A DNA stretch of 64,000 nt from Kosakonia radicincitans DSM 16656. Its GTDB lineage: Bacteria; Pseudomonadota; Gammaproteobacteria; Enterobacterales; Enterobacteriaceae. The stretch is taken from positions 1,240,001 to 1,304,000 of the forward strand of contig NZ_CP018016.1 of the NCBI RefSeq assembly GCF_000280495.2, read 5' to 3'. The notes under the pieces were generated by a model, which made no database searches, was not told the origin of the DNA, and worked only from the letters and a program-made list of their open reading frames with translations. Of this stretch, positions 9,823-21,245 are shown piece by piece (position 1 is the stretch's first letter; each line of letters opens with the position of its first letter). Made by a program: the position numbers and the translations under genes.

Positions 9823-10869
9823 TCAGACTCTGCGAGCCCGGGAGACAGCATGGTTGAGAAGTTGCTGGCTAATCTGGTCGAGGTCGGCGATATCGCAGGC
9901 GCCGCCGAGGGCAATCGCTTCTCGCGGCATGCCGAATACCACGCAGGTTCGCTCGCTCTGCGCGACAGTCCACGCGCCCGTCTGGCGCATCGCCAGTAAC
10001 CCTGCGGCGCCATCGTGGCCCATACCAGTGAGGATGGCGCCAAGGGCATTTTTACCGGCGCAGCGTGCAACAGAGTGGAACAACGCATCCACCGACGGAC
10101 GGTGGCGGTTAATGGGCAGACCGTTGTTCAGCGCAATCTGGTAGTTTGCACCGCTGCGCTTCAGCTCCATGTGAAACCCGCCCGGCGCAATGTACGCATG
10201 ACCAGGCTGCACGCGCTCGCCCTCGGTCGCTTCACTCACGGAAATCTGGCACAAGTTGTTCAGGCGGTCGGCAAATGAGCGGGTAAATCCTGGCGGCATG
10301 TGTTGGGCGATAACGATGCCCGGGCAACCCTGCGGCATCGACATCAGGATCTGGCGCAGCGCTTCGGTGCCACCGGTTGATGAGCCAATCGCAATGATCT
10401 TATCGCTGCCTGCGCGTGGTGCCTGAATCACTCGCGGTGCGGTCGGTTGTCCTTCGCGGCGACGAACCTGCGCTTTGGCCGCCATACGAATTTTGTCGGC
10501 AATCATCTCGCTGTATTGCCCCATACCGTCATGCAGCCCCATCGACGGCTTGGTAATAAAATCTACCGCCCCCAGTTCCAGCGCGTTCAGCGTAATATCG
10601 GAGCCTTTGCTGGTTAATGACGAGAGCATCACCACCGGCATCGGACGCAGGCGCATCAGACGATCGAGAAACTCCAGCCCGTCCATGCGCGGCATTTCGA
10701 CATCCAGCGTCAGTACATCCGGGTTGTGTTGCTTGATCAGATCGCGGGCGATAATCGGATCCGGCGCCGCCGCGACCATCTCCATATCCGGTTGCTCATT
10801 GACCATCTGCGTCAGTATCCTGCGCATCAGAGACGAATCATCAATGCACAACACCTTAATCTTGTTCAT
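9823..10869 (-). CDS. cheB: Chemotaxis methylesterase/deamidase CheB
   Basis: 348 residues. An N-terminal receiver domain ([10 protein letters not shown], Asp in [12 protein letters not shown]) is joined to a C-terminal methylesterase domain with catalytic Ser in [11 protein letters not shown], His in [10 protein letters not shown] and Asp in MGHDGAAG. It removes methyl groups from receptor glutamates and acts together with CheR immediately upstream. Confidence 0.97.
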   Translation of the reverse strand: MNKIKVLCIDDSSLMRRILTQMVNEQPDMEMVAAAPDPIIARDLIKQHNPDVLTLDVEMPRMDGLEFLDRLMRLRPMPVVMLSSLTSKGSDITLNALELGAVDFITKPSMGLHDGMGQYSEMIADKIRMAAKAQVRRREGQPTAPRVIQAPRAGSDKIIAIGSSTGGTEALRQILMSMPQGCPGIVIAQHMPPGFTRSFADRLNNLCQISVSEATEGERVQPGHAYIAPGGFHMELKRSGANYQIALNNGLPINRHRPSVDALFHSVARCAGKNALGAILTGMGHDGAAGLLAMRQTGAWTVAQSERTCVVFGMPREAIALGGACDIADLDQISQQLLNHAVSRARRV

Positions 10870-10874
10870 AATTT

Positions 10875-11711
10875 TTACTCTGCGATGCGGTAGACGGATT
10901 GCCCAAGCAGACGGAATGGGCTGTTAGCGCTGTTAAAATGTTCCGAGTGCCCCAGAAACAACAAGCCATCGGGTTTGAGCATTTTTGCGAAGCGCATGAC
11001 CAGTTTTTCCTGCGTTTTATGATCGAAATAAATCATCACGTTACGGCAGAAAATGGCGTCAAAATTGCCCTGGATGTTCCACTGCGGATCGATCAGGTTC
11101 AGTTGGCGGAACTGAACGGCATGGCGTAATTCATCTTTGATTTTCACCAGCTCTTTCTGCGCGCCGGTACCACGCAGGAACCAGGTTTTCTTCTGCTGTT
11201 CGCTCAGGCTGTCGATATCCGCCAGGCGATAAACGCCCTGACCGGCCTTTTCCAGCACATCGGTATCAATGTCGGTTGCCAGTACGCGCGGGCCGGTAAT
11301 GCTGCGGCCCAGCGTCTCTTCCAGCGTCATGGCGATGGACCACGGTTCTTCACCGGTCGAGGCGCCCGCACACCACACGTTGTACATACCGCCTCTGGCC
11401 TGCGCATGGCGCGCCAGGATCGGAAAGTGGTACGCCTCGCGAAAAAAAGAGGTCAGATTGGTGGTTAATGCATTAATAAAGACTTGCCATTCATCGCTCT
11501 CCGGATTGGCGACCAGCAAATTGATGTAATCGGTAAATCCCTTCAGTTCCAGCACGCGAATGCGTCGCGACAGGCGGTTATAAACCATGTCGCGTTTTTG
11601 TGGAGTAAGAACAATGCCTGCACGTTGATAAATCAGCGCGCTAATTCTTTCTATTTCATTGTGCGTAAGTTGTTTCTGACCAGACTGATTGGCTTCGGTT
11701 GCGGTGTTCAT
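10875..11711 (-). CDS. cheR: Chemotaxis methyltransferase CheR
   Basis: SAM-dependent methyltransferase that methylates receptor glutamates. It contains the SAM-binding region [17 protein letters not shown] and the block [14 protein letters not shown] near the C-terminus. I prefer the ATG at 11711 (278 residues), which has GGAA 6 bases upstream, over the in-frame ATG at 11732. There is no visible C-terminal receptor-tethering peptide, but that is not expected in CheR itself. Confidence 0.95.
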   Translation of the reverse strand: MNTATEANQSGQKQLTHNEIERISALIYQRAGIVLTPQKRDMVYNRLSRRIRVLELKGFTDYINLLVANPESDEWQVFINALTTNLTSFFREAYHFPILARHAQARGGMYNVWCAGASTGEEPWSIAMTLEETLGRSITGPRVLATDIDTDVLEKAGQGVYRLADIDSLSEQQKKTWFLRGTGAQKELVKIKDELRHAVQFRQLNLIDPQWNIQGNFDAIFCRNVMIYFDHKTQEKLVMRFAKMLKPDGLLFLGHSEHFNSANSPFRLLGQSVYRIAE

Positions 11712-11856
11712 AATGTTCCAGTTATTTATCATAATAAGCGGTAGTACCCCTGCCGGGTTTTCAGCGATGCTCAGGTACGCAGCAAAATAATCAGTTATTA
11801 ATAAGATGAAACGGAATAGTTAATTCATTTCGTGGTTATTAAGATAATGGCCGGTA

Positions 11857-12192
11857 TTAAACCGGCATGTTCATTATTTCCTGATAGGCATTAACAAGTT
11901 TATTTCTTGCCTGCACACCAATATTTAATGCCAGAGAAGATTCCTGCATGGAAACCATTACGTCGTTCAAACCAATGCCTTCGACGCCTGACAGATAGCC
12001 TTCCGCCTGGGTTTTGGCATGGTTTTGCATTTGGCTAATTGAATTTACGCTGTTAAATAAAATATCTGAGAAGGATGGATTATTCTCAGTGGTTTTAGCA
12101 GAAGCAAATGGATTCAGCGAAGACGCGCCGGTAATTTGACGAGTTTGGCTCTGCATCTGCTCCAGTATGCTGCTGCTCATATTTATTGACAT
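11857..12192 (-). CDS. fliE: Flagellar MS ring-rod junction protein FliE
   Basis: 111-residue rod-adaptor protein joining the MS ring to the rod. The C-terminus ARNKLVNAYQEIMNMPV is the conserved family end. The ATG at 12192 is preceded by AAGGTG; a GTG at 12201 is in frame but overlaps that site. fliE here is the promoter-proximal gene of a unit continuing into cheRBYZ-flhBAE. A small hairpin (GCCGGT/ACCGGC, 11850-11866) at its stop could attenuate readthrough. Confidence 0.93.
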   Translation of the reverse strand: MSINMSSSILEQMQSQTRQITGASSLNPFASAKTTENNPSFSDILFNSVNSISQMQNHAKTQAEGYLSGVEGIGLNDVMVSMQESSLALNIGVQARNKLVNAYQEIMNMPV

Positions 12193-12432
12193 AACAAACA
12201 CCTTTCTATTAATTGCGGCAATCCTAACATGTGGTCAGACAACAACATAATGTGAAAAGCTGACACAAGTTTCAGCTTATCAGCACTTAAGAAACATCGC
12301 ATTTTGTAGATAATACGCAACCAGGAAATATCCTGCGAAATATCGATTTACTACTTTATTACATACGCGAAACGCTGAGCCGCTATAGGGTTTCATTTAT
12401 ATAGCCTCCTTTCACTGTCACAGGAAATTGGC

Positions 12433-14079
12433 ATGCTTGCCACGAACAACGGTAATAAAAAGAAAGGCATCGATGATATTAAAACGATGCTTGAAAATAT
12501 CTGGCGCAATCCCAGAATCATTTTTTTCATCGCTGCTGCGGCGGCTATTTCTGTTGTGATTGCATTGATGTTCTGGGCAAAAGAGCCGGACTTCCGCATC
12601 TTATACAACAACATCAGCGAGCAGGACGGCGGCGAGATCGTCACCCAGCTGACGCAGATGCAGATACCTTATCGTTTTGCCGAGCATGACGGTTCTATTC
12701 AGATCCCGGCGGACAAAGTCTATGAGGTGCGCCTGAAGCTGGCGCAGCAGGGGCTGCCGAAAGGCGGTTCTGTCGGCTTTGAACTGCTGGATCAGGAAAA
12801 GTTTGGTATCAGCCAGTTTAACGAACAGGTTAACTTCCAGCGCGCGCTGGAAGGCGAACTGTCACGCACTATCGAGACGTTAGGTCCGGTGCGTACCGCG
12901 CGCGTTCATCTGGCCATGCCGAAGCCATCGCTGTTTGTGCACGATAAAAAACAGCCGTCTGCTTCCGTAACGTTGAATCTGCTCAATGGCCGTAAGCTGG
13001 ATGCCGGGCAGGTCAGCGCGATCACCTTCATGATCTCCAGCGCAGTGCCGGGGCTGAGCGCCGATCGCGTTACTATCGTCGATCAAAGCGGACATCTGAT
13101 GACGCAGAGTGGCGAGCAGGCCACGCAAACCACGCAGTTGAAATATACCCGTAAAGTGGAATCCGAATATGAGCACCGTATTCAGGCGATCCTTGCGCCG
13201 ATCGTCGGCGCGCAGAATGTCAGAACGCAGGTCACGGCGCAGATCGATTTTACTCAGCATGAGCAAACTGCCGAGCAGTACCAGCCCAACAGTCGGCCTG
13301 AAAACATGGCCATCCGCAGCCGTCAGAGCAGCAATGCGGAGCAGGGCGGTAAAAACAGCGTCGGCGGCGTTCCGGGGGCGTTAAGCAACGAGCCGCCTGC
13401 GGCGGTTACCGCGCCGATCGACCAGCCAGCCAATGGCCAGGGCGGGACAACGACCACCACGCCTTACAACAAGCAGAACGATGAAACCACCAACTACGAG
13501 CTGGATAAAACGCTGACGCACATCAAGCGTAATACCGGCACGGTGCAGCGCCTCTCTGTCGCGGTGGTGGTGAATTACGTGGCGGATGGCAACGGTAAAA
13601 CCATCGCGTTGACCAAAGCGCAGCTTGATCAGGTGAATGGTCTGGTCAAAGAGGTGATGGGTTACTCCGACAAACGTGGCGATACCCTCAACGTCGTCAA
13701 TACCCCGTTCACCGATGCAGATACGGAAGCTCCCGTACCGCTGTGGAAACAACCTGACTTCATTAAGTTGCTGCTCTCCGGCGCGCGTTACCTCTTTGTG
13801 GCGCTGATTGCCTGGATCCTGTGGCGTAAAGCGGTTCAGCCGTTCTGGATCAAGCATCAGGAGCTGCTGCTGCATCGTCTGGAGCTGGAAAAAGAAGCTC
13901 GTCAGGCGGAGATGGAAGCACAGCAACGTCAGAAACAGCACCACGAGACTGCAAAAGCACAGCAGCGCATGGAGACCGAACAGGAAACCCAGCACCTGCG
14001 CAAGATTGCCGAGCAGGAGCCGCAGATTATCGCGCTGGTTATTCGCCAGTGGCTGAATAAGGAAAAGAAATCATCATGA
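12433..14079 (+). CDS. fliF: Flagellar MS ring protein FliF
   Basis: 548-residue protein forming the inner-membrane MS ring on which the motor is built. It has an N-terminal membrane segment (residues about 28-48), a YscJ/FliF ring-building domain ([22 protein letters not shown]), a second membrane segment near residue 455, and a C-terminal tail that binds FliG. The start is preceded by AGGAAA. The 240-bp divergent gap to fliE is AT-rich and probably holds both class II promoters; I could not place FlhDC boxes by eye. Confidence 0.97.
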   Translation: MLATNNGNKKKGIDDIKTMLENIWRNPRIIFFIAAAAAISVVIALMFWAKEPDFRILYNNISEQDGGEIVTQLTQMQIPYRFAEHDGSIQIPADKVYEVRLKLAQQGLPKGGSVGFELLDQEKFGISQFNEQVNFQRALEGELSRTIETLGPVRTARVHLAMPKPSLFVHDKKQPSASVTLNLLNGRKLDAGQVSAITFMISSAVPGLSADRVTIVDQSGHLMTQSGEQATQTTQLKYTRKVESEYEHRIQAILAPIVGAQNVRTQVTAQIDFTQHEQTAEQYQPNSRPENMAIRSRQSSNAEQGGKNSVGGVPGALSNEPPAAVTAPIDQPANGQGGTTTTTPYNKQNDETTNYELDKTLTHIKRNTGTVQRLSVAVVVNYVADGNGKTIALTKAQLDQVNGLVKEVMGYSDKRGDTLNVVNTPFTDADTEAPVPLWKQPDFIKLLLSGARYLFVALIAWILWRKAVQPFWIKHQELLLHRLELEKEARQAEMEAQQRQKQHHETAKAQQRMETEQETQHLRKIAEQEPQIIALVIRQWLNKEKKSS

Positions 14080-15062
14080 ATGCCGCCGAGAAAAGCGCTG
14101 TCCTCATGCTAACGCTCGGTGACGAGCGGGCTGCGGAAGTCTTTAAGCACCTTAACACCCACGAAGTGACGATGATCAGTAGCGCCATGGTCTCCATGGG
14201 CAGCTTCACCCATGAACAGCTTTCGTCCGTGGTCCGCGATTTCCGTCGCGACTCCGGCGAGTATGCTGCGCTGGATGTCAACACCAATGAATACCTGCGT
14301 AGCGTGCTGGTGAAAGCGTTGGGCGAGGAGCGTGCCAACGCGCTGCTGGAAGATCTGCTCGACTCGTCAGATGGCAGCAACGGGATTGAGACGCTCAACT
14401 TTATGGAACCGCAGATGGTCTTCGATCTCATCCGTGATGAGCATCCGCAGATCATCGCCACCATCCTTGTTCACCTGAAACGCGGCCAGGCTGCCGATGT
14501 GCTGGCGAACTTCGATGAGCGTGAACGTAACGACATTATGCTGCGTATCGCCACGTTTGGCGGCGTACAGCCGGTTGCGTTGCAGGAACTGACCGAAGTG
14601 CTCAACTCGCTGCTGCACGGTCAGCATATCAAGCGCAACAAGATGGGTGGCGTTCGTCCTGCTGCGGAGATCCTCAACCTGATGAAATCGCACCAGGAAG
14701 ATGCGGCCATTGCCGCCGTGCGCGAATTCGACCAGGAGCTGGCGCAGAAAATCATCGACGAAATGTTCCTGTTCGAAAACCTCGTCGAGATGGAAGACCG
14801 CAGTATTCAGCGCATCTTGCAGGATATCGACGGTGAATCGCTGATTGTGGCGCTGAAAGGCGTTGACGACGTACTGCGCGACAAGTTCTTCCGCAATATG
14901 TCGAAACGTCAGGCCGATATCATGCGCGATGATCTGGCTTCCCGCGGGCCGGTGCGTATGTCGCAGGTCGAAACGGAACAGAAAAACATTCTGCTGGTGG
15001 TGCGTCGTCTTGCCGAGAGCGGCGAAATCGTGATCGGTGGAGGCGACGATGCCTATGTCTAA
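14076..15062 (+). CDS. fliG: Flagellar motor switch protein FliG
   Basis: 328-residue rotor protein linking the MS ring to the C ring and interacting with MotA to generate torque. The middle-domain motif is EHPQIIA, and the C-terminal domain contains the charged torque ridge ([15 protein letters not shown]). The start overlaps the fliF stop by 4 bases. Length equals the family norm (331 in E. coli). Confidence 0.97.
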   Translation: MNAAEKSAVLMLTLGDERAAEVFKHLNTHEVTMISSAMVSMGSFTHEQLSSVVRDFRRDSGEYAALDVNTNEYLRSVLVKALGEERANALLEDLLDSSDGSNGIETLNFMEPQMVFDLIRDEHPQIIATILVHLKRGQAADVLANFDERERNDIMLRIATFGGVQPVALQELTEVLNSLLHGQHIKRNKMGGVRPAAEILNLMKSHQEDAAIAAVREFDQELAQKIIDEMFLFENLVEMEDRSIQRILQDIDGESLIVALKGVDDVLRDKFFRNMSKRQADIMRDDLASRGPVRMSQVETEQKNILLVVRRLAESGEIVIGGGDDAYV

Positions 15063-15762
15063 TACGCAATGGCTGGCGTGGAAACCGGAAAACCTCCTGC
15101 ACGATGAGAGCAGCGCAGAGCCTGAATTCCGTCCGACGAGCGCCACAACCGATCCGGCAACAGAAGCCGCCATGCAGGTTGAGTTGTCCCGTCTTCGCCA
15201 GCAGGCCGAGAAGAAAGGTTATGCCCAGGGCCAGACGCGCGGTATCGAAGAGGGCAAAGCGCAGGGTTATGACGAAGGGTTCCAGCAAGGTCTGCAAGAG
15301 GGCATTGCGCAGGGGCTGATCGAACAGCAACAGCGTCAGCAGGAACAGTTAGCACAGCTTGTGCAACTGATTGATAATTTTAACATTACCCTCGATAGCC
15401 TCGACAGCGTAATGACCTCGCGACTGGTGCAGGTGGCTTTAATGGCGACGCGCAGCATGCTGGGTGAAAGCGCGCTCACGGCGAATGCGCACCAGTGGCT
15501 GATGACGCGTATTCAGCAACTGCTGAATGAAGAGAGCTTAAAGCAGGGCAGTGTGCAACTGTGGGTCAGCGATAAAGAACCGGAAAGCGTGTTACAGCAA
15601 CTGAAAGCCATTGTTGAGCCGCGCGGCTGGGAGCTCTGCCCCGATACACAGATGCTGCCTGGCGGCTGCCGGATCTCAACCGACAGCGGCGATCTCGATG
15701 CCAGCGTGGAAACCCGCTGGAATACGCTCTGTACCCTGAGCCGCGAGGAGTTTTCCTTATGA
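15049..15762 (+). CDS. fliH: Flagellar export stator protein FliH
   Basis: 237-residue peripheral stalk of the FliI ATPase. It has an N-terminal Trp-containing start ([11 protein letters not shown]) and a series of GxxxG-type repeats ([27 protein letters not shown]) typical of FliH. The ATG at 15049 has GGAGG five bases upstream and overlaps fliG by 14 bases; an ATG at 15055 is also possible. Confidence 0.94.
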   Translation: MPMSNTQWLAWKPENLLHDESSAEPEFRPTSATTDPATEAAMQVELSRLRQQAEKKGYAQGQTRGIEEGKAQGYDEGFQQGLQEGIAQGLIEQQQRQQEQLAQLVQLIDNFNITLDSLDSVMTSRLVQVALMATRSMLGESALTANAHQWLMTRIQQLLNEESLKQGSVQLWVSDKEPESVLQQLKAIVEPRGWELCPDTQMLPGGCRISTDSGDLDASVETRWNTLCTLSREEFSL

Positions 15763-17114
15763 CGGCGCGGCTGAAAACATGGCTGGATGGTATCGCGCGC
15801 GCTGAACAGCGAATGTCAGCGCTACCGCCGTACCGTCAGTATGGCCGCCTGACGCGGGCTACCGGGCTGGTGATGGAAGCGGTTGGCTTAAAGCTGCCCA
15901 TCGGTACGTTGTGCATTGTCGAACGTGACAGCGAAGAGGGCGTGCAGCGCGTCGAGAGTGAAGTGGTCGGTTTTAGCGGTAACGTGCTCTATCTGATGCC
16001 GCTGGAAAACGTGGAAGGTGTACTGCCGGGCGCGCGCGTCTATGCGCACGGCGGCGATACCAAAGGCAAGCTTTTACCGCTGGGGCCGGAGCTGCTCGGC
16101 CGCGTGCTGGATGCCAGTGCCCGTCCGCTGGATGGCCTTCCTGCGCCCGGCTCTTCCGAAAGAGGCCCGCTGTTTACCGCGCCGTTTAACCCGTTGCAAC
16201 GCGATCCGATAAAAACCGTGCTGGATGTCGGCGTGCGGGCGATTAACGGCCTGCTGACTGTCGGTCGCGGCCAGCGTATGGGGCTGTTTGCCGGTTCCGG
16301 GGTAGGGAAGAGCGTGCTGCTCGGCATGATGGCGCGCTTTACCAAAGCGGATGTCATCGTGGTCGGGCTGATTGGCGAGCGTGGCCGCGAAGTTAAGGAC
16401 TTCATCGAAAATATCCTCGGCAAAGAGGGGCTTAAACGCTCGGTCGTTATTGCTGCGCCAGCAGATGTATCGCCAATCCTGCGTATGCAGGGCGCGGTGT
16501 ACGCCACGCGCATTGCGGAGGATTTTCGCGATCGCGGGCTGGATGTGCTGCTGATTATGGATTCACTCACCCGCTACGCGATGGCGCAGCGTGAGATTGC
16601 CCTCGCCATTGGTGAACCACCTGCCACCAAAGGCTATCCGCCTTCTGTGTTTGCGAAATTACCGGCGCTGGTGGAACGCGCCGGGAACGGCACGCAGGGC
16701 GGCGGCTCGATCACGGCGTTCTATACCGTGTTAACCGAAGGCGACGATCAACAGGATCCGATTGCCGACTCTGCCCGTGCGATCCTCGATGGCCACGTGG
16801 TGCTGTCGCGCCGTCTGGCGGAATCGGGCCACTATCCGGCGATTGATATTGAAGCCTCCATCAGTCGTGCGATGACCGAATTGATTGAACCGGGACACTA
16901 TAAAAAAGTGCGACGTTTCAAACAGATGCTCTCTGCTTATCAGCGCAACCGCGATCTGATTAGCGTGGGCGCTTATGCCGCAGGCAGCGATCCGCTGCTG
17001 GATCAGGCGATTGTGCAGTACCCCAAAATGCAGGATTTCCTCTGCCAGGGGATACATGAGTCCAGCGAATATGAGGCGTCATATAACGCGCTCTCTACGC
17101 TCTTTCCGGAATAA
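15759..17114 (+). CDS. fliI: Flagellar export ATPase FliI
   Basis: 451-residue F1-like ATPase energising export. The Walker A motif is [15 protein letters not shown] and the Walker B region is [18 protein letters not shown]; the FliI/YscN signature [10 protein letters not shown] follows. It overlaps fliH by 4 bases and is followed by fliJ. Confidence 0.98.
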   Translation: MTARLKTWLDGIARAEQRMSALPPYRQYGRLTRATGLVMEAVGLKLPIGTLCIVERDSEEGVQRVESEVVGFSGNVLYLMPLENVEGVLPGARVYAHGGDTKGKLLPLGPELLGRVLDASARPLDGLPAPGSSERGPLFTAPFNPLQRDPIKTVLDVGVRAINGLLTVGRGQRMGLFAGSGVGKSVLLGMMARFTKADVIVVGLIGERGREVKDFIENILGKEGLKRSVVIAAPADVSPILRMQGAVYATRIAEDFRDRGLDVLLIMDSLTRYAMAQREIALAIGEPPATKGYPPSVFAKLPALVERAGNGTQGGGSITAFYTVLTEGDDQQDPIADSARAILDGHVVLSRRLAESGHYPAIDIEASISRAMTELIEPGHYKKVRRFKQMLSAYQRNRDLISVGAYAAGSDPLLDQAIVQYPKMQDFLCQGIHESSEYEASYNALSTLFPE

Positions 17115-17125
17115 GGCAGGAACGA

Positions 17126-17572
17126 ATGGCAAAACCGGGTCCGATGGATCACCTCCGTGAGTTAGCAGAAAAAAAGCTCAATGACACGGCAATCAGGCTG
17201 GGCAGCGCGCAGCAGAGTTATGTACAGGAAACTTCTCGCCTGGAGCAGCTTCACACCTACGCGCACGAATACCGTCAGCAGTTGCAGGATTCGATTCGCA
17301 CCAGCAGTGTTTCGATTCTCAGCTTGCAGACGCAGCAGAATTTTCTCGCTTCGCTGGATGGCGTTGTGGCGCAGCAGGTGAGACGCGTTTCCGTCAGCCA
17401 GCACAAGGTTGACAGTGAGAAAGATGCCTGGAAACAGGATAAGCGGCGTTTGAATGCGTTCCAGACACTGAAAGATCGTGCCGACAAGCAGCAATTATTA
17501 AAAGAGAACCGGCTGGAGCAAAAAATGATGGATGAATTTGCTCGCCGGGCAGCCAGCCAGAGGCAGTTATAA
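17126..17572 (+). CDS. fliJ: Flagellar export protein FliJ
   Basis: 148-residue, Gln-rich coiled-coil protein that sits in the centre of the FliI ring and escorts empty chaperones. Length and the end of the sequence (ENRLEQKMMDEFARR) are typical. It lies between fliI and fliK. Confidence 0.93.
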   Translation: MAKPGPMDHLRELAEKKLNDTAIRLGSAQQSYVQETSRLEQLHTYAHEYRQQLQDSIRTSSVSILSLQTQQNFLASLDGVVAQQVRRVSVSQHKVDSEKDAWKQDKRRLNAFQTLKDRADKQQLLKENRLEQKMMDEFARRAASQRQL

Positions 17573-17573
17573 G

Positions 17574-18776
17574 ATGATTATTCAACAACCTGTGACCTCC
17601 ACCAGCGGGAATAGTGGACAACAAACGGCGTCGATTTCTGCCCCGCAGGATGATCGCTTCTCGACGGAGCTGAAAAAGAAGCTCTCCGCTGATAAACCGC
17701 AACAGAGAGATGAAAAAGATCCCTTGCCGCAAGGGATCAAAAAGAAGCCCGCGACAAAAGAGTTACAGCTGGCGGATTTGCAGGGTGACGCCGCGCAACT
17801 GAATCCGTTACCTGCTGCGATCGCGCCGGATAACACGTTGCCGTTACCGCCAGTGGTGCCGGTGACGCTGCCGCAGGAACTGTTGCCTCAGGAGCCTGCC
17901 CTGCAAGCGGGCCAGCAAGAGATTTCAGCCGTGCAGGATTCTGCAGCACTGGTCGCCGCAGCACCGGGCAGTGAGCTGAGCGGTGAGATGTCGGCGGATA
18001 TCCCACAAAGCAGTGCCACGTTGCTGAGCGACGCACTGCCGAAACTTCCACCGCAGGAGAGCGGCATGTCGCCGCTGGCGACGACGCTGCACATTGCCAA
18101 ACCGGCAGCCGCAAAAACGGCTGAGGTGCCGGTTGAGAAACCGGTAACGGCGGAGAGCGCAGAGGCGGCGAAAACCGCTGAGGCTGCCGCACAGCCGGTT
18201 GCCACTAGCGAAAATATCGCTGCGAAACCGCACTCTGCCTTAACAACGGAGCCGATTCAGTACGCGCATCCCGCCCACGTCAGTACGCCTGTCAGCCAGC
18301 CGGTGACGGCGGTGCCGGGCGACAAAGTGGTTACCGGCGCGCTGCAAGCTGAAGTGGGAACGCCCGCCTGGCAGCAATCGCTGGGCCAGCAGATTGCGGT
18401 GTTCACCCGTGATGGCGTTCATCATGCGGAGCTGCGTCTGCATCCTGAGGATCTGGGATCGTTGCAGATTAGCCTGCGTTTAAATAACGATCAGGCGCAA
18501 CTGCACTTTGTTACCGGCGATCATCAGGTACGTGCCGCGCTGGAGTCCGCGATGCCGCATCTGCGCACGCAACTGCAGGAATCCGGCATCCAGCTTGGGC
18601 AGAGCAGCGTTGGCGCCGAAAGTTTCTCCTCGACCGGCGATGCGCCATCGGGTGAGCATTCCGGGCAAGGAAAGTCTGAGAAAGAGTCGTCCGAAATGGC
18701 CATTTCCGCGCCGGAAGAGCGCATTTCAACACCGCGTACGCTGATATATTCCAGCGGAATCAATACTTTTGCCTGA
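17574..18776 (+). CDS. fliK: Flagellar hook-length control protein FliK
   Basis: 400-residue secreted molecular ruler. The N-terminal 250 residues are low-complexity, rich in Pro, Ala, Glu and Gln. The C-terminal globular domain holds the conserved block HAELRLHPEDLGSLQISL, which interacts with FlhB. The ATG at 17574 lies one base after the fliJ stop; a longer in-frame reading from 17532 would overlap fliJ and is less likely. A 9-bp inverted repeat (ATTATTGCC/GGCAATAAT, 18778-18812) follows the gene. Confidence 0.93.
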   Translation: MIIQQPVTSTSGNSGQQTASISAPQDDRFSTELKKKLSADKPQQRDEKDPLPQGIKKKPATKELQLADLQGDAAQLNPLPAAIAPDNTLPLPPVVPVTLPQELLPQEPALQAGQQEISAVQDSAALVAAAPGSELSGEMSADIPQSSATLLSDALPKLPPQESGMSPLATTLHIAKPAAAKTAEVPVEKPVTAESAEAAKTAEAAAQPVATSENIAAKPHSALTTEPIQYAHPAHVSTPVSQPVTAVPGDKVVTGALQAEVGTPAWQQSLGQQIAVFTRDGVHHAELRLHPEDLGSLQISLRLNNDQAQLHFVTGDHQVRAALESAMPHLRTQLQESGIQLGQSSVGAESFSSTGDAPSGEHSGQGKSEKESSEMAISAPEERISTPRTLIYSSGINTFA

Positions 18777-18924
18777 TATTATTGCCTTAAATAGTAAGTT
18801 ACTGGCAATAATTTCAGCTTATCAATGAATTGTACTTGGTGGGTGCTGTATTACTATATTCGCATCCCATCAAGTCCGGCAAATTGCTGAATCTTGATTT
18901 ATTTTTTACAGAGCTAATCATTAA

Positions 18925-19428
18925 ATGTCGAAAAAGAAATTATCTGCTAACAGCGGGAAGCGTTCTCTGCTGCTGACTCTGCTCACCTTATTAATTGCCG
19001 TTGGTATCTGTGCGGTTGCGACATATTCTTATATTGAAATTAAAAAGCTGAATTCACAGATCGCCAATATGAAAGGCCCAAATGAATCTGCGGCACACGA
19101 AGAGAATATTGTTCCGGTGTATGAAGATCTCGAAGCTTTTACCGTCAGCCTGAAACCAGATAGCCATGGCGACGATCGTGTTCTGTATATTGGTTTGACC
19201 TTGCGCTTGCAGGACGATAAATCGAAAGCCATTCTCGTTGAAAACCTTCCGGATGTACGTAGTCGTTTGGTGGTGCTTTTTTCTCAACAGTCAGCCGAAG
19301 ATCTTATCAGCGATGACGCAAAGAAAAAACTTTCTGAAAAAATAATGGCTGTGGTGAGTGAACCACTGTCAGGAAAAAAACGCGTGATGGTAAAAAGCGT
19401 ATTGTTTAATGCATTTATCTTACGGTAG
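18925..19428 (+). CDS. fliL: Flagellar basal body-associated protein FliL
   Basis: 167-residue single-span inner-membrane protein around the stator. It has a membrane segment at about residues 15-38 and a periplasmic domain. It opens the fliLMNOPQR segment after a 148-bp gap that may hold a promoter. Its stop overlaps the region just before fliM. Confidence 0.93.
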   Translation: MSKKKLSANSGKRSLLLTLLTLLIAVGICAVATYSYIEIKKLNSQIANMKGPNESAAHEENIVPVYEDLEAFTVSLKPDSHGDDRVLYIGLTLRLQDDKSKAILVENLPDVRSRLVVLFSQQSAEDLISDDAKKKLSEKIMAVVSEPLSGKKRVMVKSVLFNAFILR

Positions 19429-19433
19429 TGATT

Positions 19434-20438
19434 ATGTCTGATAGCCTTTTATCTCAGGATGAAATTGATAACCTGCTGAATGGTGGCCCTAATGCTGGCA
19501 ACAGTAGCATCGAGGCTATGTCATCATTAACCGCAGCCGATAATATTAAACCTTATGATCCTAATACGCAGCGCCGTGTTATTCGTGAACGTCTGCACTC
19601 ATTAGAGATTATTAACGAACGATTTGCCCGCCAGTTTCGTATCGGGTTATTTAACATCCTCCGTCGTGGCCCGGATGTCACCGTCGGTAATATCAAGATT
19701 CAGCCTTACCATGAGTTTGCACGTAATTTGCCGGTAATGACCAACCTGAATCTGATGAACATGCATCCGCTGCGCGGTACGGCACTGTTTGTCTTCTCGC
19801 CGAACCTCGTGTTCATGGCGGTGGATAACCTGTTTGGCGGCGATGGCCGTTTCCCGACTAAAGCCGATGGTCGCGAATTTACGCCGACAGAACAGCGCAT
19901 TATCCAGCGCATGCTGGCGATGGCTCAGGAAGCGTACGATTACGCCTGGCGTTCGATTTACAAAATCAAAACGGAATATGTGCGTTCGGAATTGCAGGTG
20001 AAGTTTACCAATATTACCTCTTCACCTAACGATATTGTGGTTACCACGCCTTTCCATGTTGATATTGGTTCGCACAGTGGTGAATTACAAATTTGTATGC
20101 CGTTCAGCATTATTGAGCCGCTGCGCGAATTATTAACCAATCCGCCGCTGGAAAATTCACAGCAGGAAAATAATCAGTGGCGCAGTTCACTGGCAACGCA
20201 GGTTCGGGATACCGAACTGGAACTGGTGGTGAAATTCGCCGAAATTTCGACTCGTCTTTCCAGAATTATGAGTCTGAAACCACAAGATATTATTCCTCTG
20301 GATAAACCAGAAGATGTCGGTGGTTTTGTTAATGATGTGCCTGTTATGTCAGGTAAATATGGCTTTGCCAATAATCAATATGCCATCCGGGTCGAATCTC
20401 TGATGGATTCAATATTATCAGCGTTTAAGAAGGAGTGA
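19434..20438 (+). CDS. fliM: Flagellar motor switch protein FliM
   Basis: 334-residue C-ring protein and CheY-P target. The N-terminal CheY-binding peptide SDSLLSQDEIDNLLNGG is intact. The CheC-like middle domain has the GGxG-type loop FGGDGRFPT, and a SpoA domain ends the protein. I chose ATG 19434; an upstream GTG at 19428 is in frame but extends beyond the family start. Confidence 0.97.
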   Translation: MSDSLLSQDEIDNLLNGGPNAGNSSIEAMSSLTAADNIKPYDPNTQRRVIRERLHSLEIINERFARQFRIGLFNILRRGPDVTVGNIKIQPYHEFARNLPVMTNLNLMNMHPLRGTALFVFSPNLVFMAVDNLFGGDGRFPTKADGREFTPTEQRIIQRMLAMAQEAYDYAWRSIYKIKTEYVRSELQVKFTNITSSPNDIVVTTPFHVDIGSHSGELQICMPFSIIEPLRELLTNPPLENSQQENNQWRSSLATQVRDTELELVVKFAEISTRLSRIMSLKPQDIIPLDKPEDVGGFVNDVPVMSGKYGFANNQYAIRVESLMDSILSAFKKE

Positions 20439-20445
20439 TCGTCAC

Positions 20446-20850
20446 ATGAGCGATATTGAACAATCTGCTGGTGCAAAAAAATCATCACTTGACGATCTTT
20501 GGGGCGACGCGATGAGTGAACAGTTGACCGCAGAAAACGGTACGGCCATGCAATCTGCAGAAAAAGAAGATGTTGTGGTGAATTTTACTGACGATTTAAA
20601 TCTGGTGCTTGATATCCCGGTGAAAATGACCGTGGAACTCGGGCGCACGAAAATGACAATTAAAGAGCTGTTAAGACTTAGCCCAGGTTCCATTGTTTCT
20701 CTGGAAGGCCTGGCGGGTGAGCCGCTCGATATTTTGATTAATGGTTATTTAATTGCTCAGGGCGAGGTGGTTGTCGTTTCCGATAAATTCGGGATTCGTA
20801 TTACCGACATTATTACCCCTTCTGAGCGCATGCATCGGCTGAGCAGATAA
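20446..20850 (+). CDS. fliN: Flagellar motor switch protein FliN
   Basis: 134-residue C-ring component made of a variable N-terminus and a SpoA domain (LDIPVKMTVELGRTKMTI, then LAGEPLDILINGYLIAQGE). It also docks the FliH-FliI complex. It lies 7 bases after fliM. Confidence 0.97.
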   Translation: MSDIEQSAGAKKSSLDDLWGDAMSEQLTAENGTAMQSAEKEDVVVNFTDDLNLVLDIPVKMTVELGRTKMTIKELLRLSPGSIVSLEGLAGEPLDILINGYLIAQGEVVVVSDKFGIRITDIITPSERMHRLSR

Positions 20851-21245
20851 TGAATACCGGGACGCTGAATACTGTTGCGCCGCATACCACAGAAGCGGCG
20901 ACCTTCCCGATTTCCATGGGAAATATCGTTGGCTCACTGGCGCTGGTGCTGGTGATGATTGTGGCGGTTGCGTGGATCCTCCGTCGCACTGGCGTGGTTT
21001 CTCGCGTCGCTAAAGGCCATAACCTGCTGGCAGTGAAACACAGCCAGAGTATCGGTTCGCGTGAGCGGCTGGTGGTGGTTGAGGTTGATGATAAATGGCT
21101 GTTACTGGGGGTGACGCAACAAAGCATCACGCCTCTGATGACGATGGAAAAGCAGGAGAGCAGCACGGCCATGCCGGTGGTTTCTGATTTTCAGGCTTCT
21201 TTGCTCCGGTGTTTTAAACAGCGCGCCGCCAGGAGCCAGTCATGA
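20850..21245 (+). CDS. fliO: Flagellar export scaffold protein FliO
   Basis: 131-residue single-span membrane protein (segment near residues 25-45) that helps assemble the FliP pore. It has the conserved [21 protein letters not shown]. It overlaps fliN by one base and fliP by 4. Confidence 0.92.
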   Translation: MNTGTLNTVAPHTTEAATFPISMGNIVGSLALVLVMIVAVAWILRRTGVVSRVAKGHNLLAVKHSQSIGSRERLVVVEVDDKWLLLGVTQQSITPLMTMEKQESSTAMPVVSDFQASLLRCFKQRAARSQS

